Origin: JABCPO02 sp963546185
Lineage (GTDB): Bacteria; Bacillota; Clostridia; TANB77; CAG-508
Assembly (NCBI GenBank): GCA_963546185.1
Contig: CAUULU010000053.1
Span: 1-6,504, forward strand
Direction: 5' to 3'
Length of the DNA: 6,504 nucleotides
Every line of letters starts with the position of its first letter. The stretch's first letter is position 1. Both the position numbers and the translations under genes were made by a program. Under the pieces are notes generated by a model that worked only from the letters and a program-made list of their open reading frames with translations, was not told the DNA's origin and made no database searches. Of the stretch, positions 5,156 through 6,504 are shown in pieces.

Positions 5156-6490
5156 CTAACTATTTTCATTTTCTGTGTTTGAAGGTAAATCTAATACAAC
5201 TTTTACTTTAAACATATATGTAATTGCATTCCATATTCTTTTGAAGAATGATGGTTTTACTTCTTTAGTGACTTCTTTTATAAGTTTTTGTTCTTCTGTT
5301 TCATAATCATTTATATCTACATTATCATTATGATTATCTGCAGCCATACTTACATGTTCTAGTTTTGTATTTTCTTCTTCTAACATATTATCAAGATTAA
5401 GTACATGTACTTTTTCTTTAGCATCTTCTTCTACTACTTCTGCTAAATCCATTTCTATTTCATCATTATCTTGTTGTTTTGTTTCTTCTTTTTTTCCTTC
5501 TACTTTTTCTTTAATTTTTTCTTCAGTATTTTCAATATTTGATTTTATCTTTTCTTCAAAGCTCTTTGCATCATCTTTAGAATCTTCATTTTCAAAATCT
5601 ATATTATCATCACTATACATTCCTGATATATTTATTTCATCTAACTTTTTGTGTAATTCTATTTTTTCTTTTTCTTTTTCTATTTTCTTTTGATTTTCTG
5701 ATATTGTTAATCTATTAATTTCATCTTTTATAGCTTCCTTATTATATTCAAAACTATTTAATTCATCAAAATTAACTTCTTCATATTCTGTAATATTATT
5801 AACAGTATCTATATCTACCATACTTTGTGCACCTACATTTGCAACTACTCTTTCTATTGGTGCTGGTATTGCTTTTAAGCTGTCTGCTAATTCTATTCCT
5901 ATAGAACTTAATGCTTTTGATCTATCTTCTATTCTTTCAATATCTATTTCTATAAACAAGTTTGATTCTAAATTAGATATTTTTGTTTCTATCATTTTTG
6001 TTGCACTTCTAACATTCTCATCTTCTAAATTTTGAGAATTTGCTATTAAGCTTAATCCTTCTGATATATTTTTATCAAATTTTCCTTCATATCTTGAAAG
6101 TCTTGATGTCCATCCTTCTTGTTTTTCTGAAACTGTTTCAAGAGCTTCTCTTAATATATATGAAGATTTAATGTTTTCTTCTCTTTCGTTCATAAGCTGT
6201 GCGATTTGGTTATTATTATTTTCAAATTGTAATGTTGCATATTCAACCAAATCATATGCTGCTTTGTATACATCTGAAGGGAATGCTGTTTTGCTTGGGT
6301 ATTCAGTTAAAAAATTAGTTATAGATTCCATTAAGTCTTTAAAATATGAATCTTCTTCCAGTTTTATTATTTGTTTCTTACTATTTGGATTTATTAATTT
6401 TTTTACCTTGTATATGTTTGATAATATTTTTTCTTCTTTTATCATCATTCTTACATTAAATAATTTTGTTTTTTTAAAAAAAATTGGCAT
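5156..6490 (-). CDS. Acidic coiled-coil protein of unknown function, first pilus-operon gene in view
   Basis: I do not recognise a family. The 444-residue protein has no signal peptide and no clear membrane helix, so it is probably cytosolic. Residues 1-45 are basic. A helical region (about 46-225) contains heptad-like stretches such as REENIKSSYILREALETVSE (103-122) and IETKISNLESNLFIEIDIERIEDR (167-190). A Lys/Glu-rich coiled coil follows (about 253-287; ENQKKIEKEKEKIELHKKLD). Residues 288-410 are strongly acidic and likely disordered. The last 35 residues hold an amphipathic or membrane-touching patch, PSFFKRIWNAITYMFKVKVV (413-432). The start is fixed by AAAGGGGAAG a few bases before the ATG at 6488-6490; later Met15 and Met16 have no SD. 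Its stop lies 11 bp before pilM, implying co-translation with the PilM-N-O platform. A scaffold or regulator of the platform on the cytosolic side is an inference from position and composition. The operon promoter is beyond the right edge. Confidence 0.85.
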   Translation of the reverse strand: MPIFFKKTKLFNVRMMIKEEKILSNIYKVKKLINPNSKKQIIKLEEDSYFKDLMESITNFLTEYPSKTAFPSDVYKAAYDLVEYATLQFENNNNQIAQLMNEREENIKSSYILREALETVSEKQEGWTSRLSRYEGKFDKNISEGLSLIANSQNLEDENVRSATKMIETKISNLESNLFIEIDIERIEDRSKALSSIGIELADSLKAIPAPIERVVANVGAQSMVDIDTVNNITEYEEVNFDELNSFEYNKEAIKDEINRLTISENQKKIEKEKEKIELHKKLDEINISGMYSDDNIDFENEDSKDDAKSFEEKIKSNIENTEEKIKEKVEGKKEETKQQDNDEIEMDLAEVVEEDAKEKVHVLNLDNMLEEENTKLEHVSMAADNHNDNVDINDYETEEQKLIKEVTKEVKPSFFKRIWNAITYMFKVKVVLDLPSNTENENS

Positions 6491-6504
6491 AACTTCCCCT
6501 TTCT

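Overview
The window is very AT-rich and every gene found lies on the minus strand, so transcription runs from the right edge to the left. TGA and TAA are both used as stops, and Shine-Dalgarno (SD) sites of the AGGAG type precede most starts. Together with a type IV pilus PilM-PilN-PilO set, asparagine-rich envelope proteins and a clostridial-style prepilin leader (GITL...ITIIIILILAGITL), this points to a low-GC Bacillota, probably of the Clostridia. I cannot name a species.

Right to left, the main block (1250-6490) looks like one operon that enters from beyond the right edge. It holds an acidic coiled-coil protein of unknown function (5156-6490), PilM (4176-5144), PilN (3560-4165), PilO (2672-3563, with a frame break), a small one-TM protein with an SNPF motif in the place of PilP (2205-2624), and a one-TM protein with an Asn/Gly/Ser/Thr tail (1250-2158). 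Gaps are 11-47 bp or short overlaps, and a strong intrinsic terminator follows at 1213-1243. The PilM-N-O set is expected to form the inner-membrane alignment platform of a type IV pilus or a related pseudopilus machine. The last two proteins and the PilO C-terminus carry similar low-complexity tails outside the membrane.

Left of this is a separate transcription unit: a promoter with a perfect 11-bp inverted repeat around its -10 (1121-1158), a multicopper polyphenol oxidase/laccase-family (PgeF/YlmD/YfiH) gene (272-1069), and its own terminator (217-250). At the left edge is the first 31 codons of a pilin-like gene (1-95), again suggesting a pilus-related neighbourhood.

The most interesting signal concerns reading frame. 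PilO is split: the N-terminal 0 frame closes early, and a following +1 frame of about 190 codons encodes the PilO C-terminal domain with no ATG, GTG or TTG start. The operon contains only two in-frame CGG codons. Both sit in the same heptamer CTT-CGG-A, one at the PilO frame break (3227-3233) and one three codons before the end of PilM (4181-4187). A +1 shift at the second site would read PilM straight into PilN, the only gene of the operon without a recognisable SD. This resembles known +1 frameshift sites such as prfB (CUU UGA C) and Ty1 (CUU AGG C). A programmed +1 frameshift in both places is a testable hypothesis; a simple indel or sequencing error in pilO is the main alternative.
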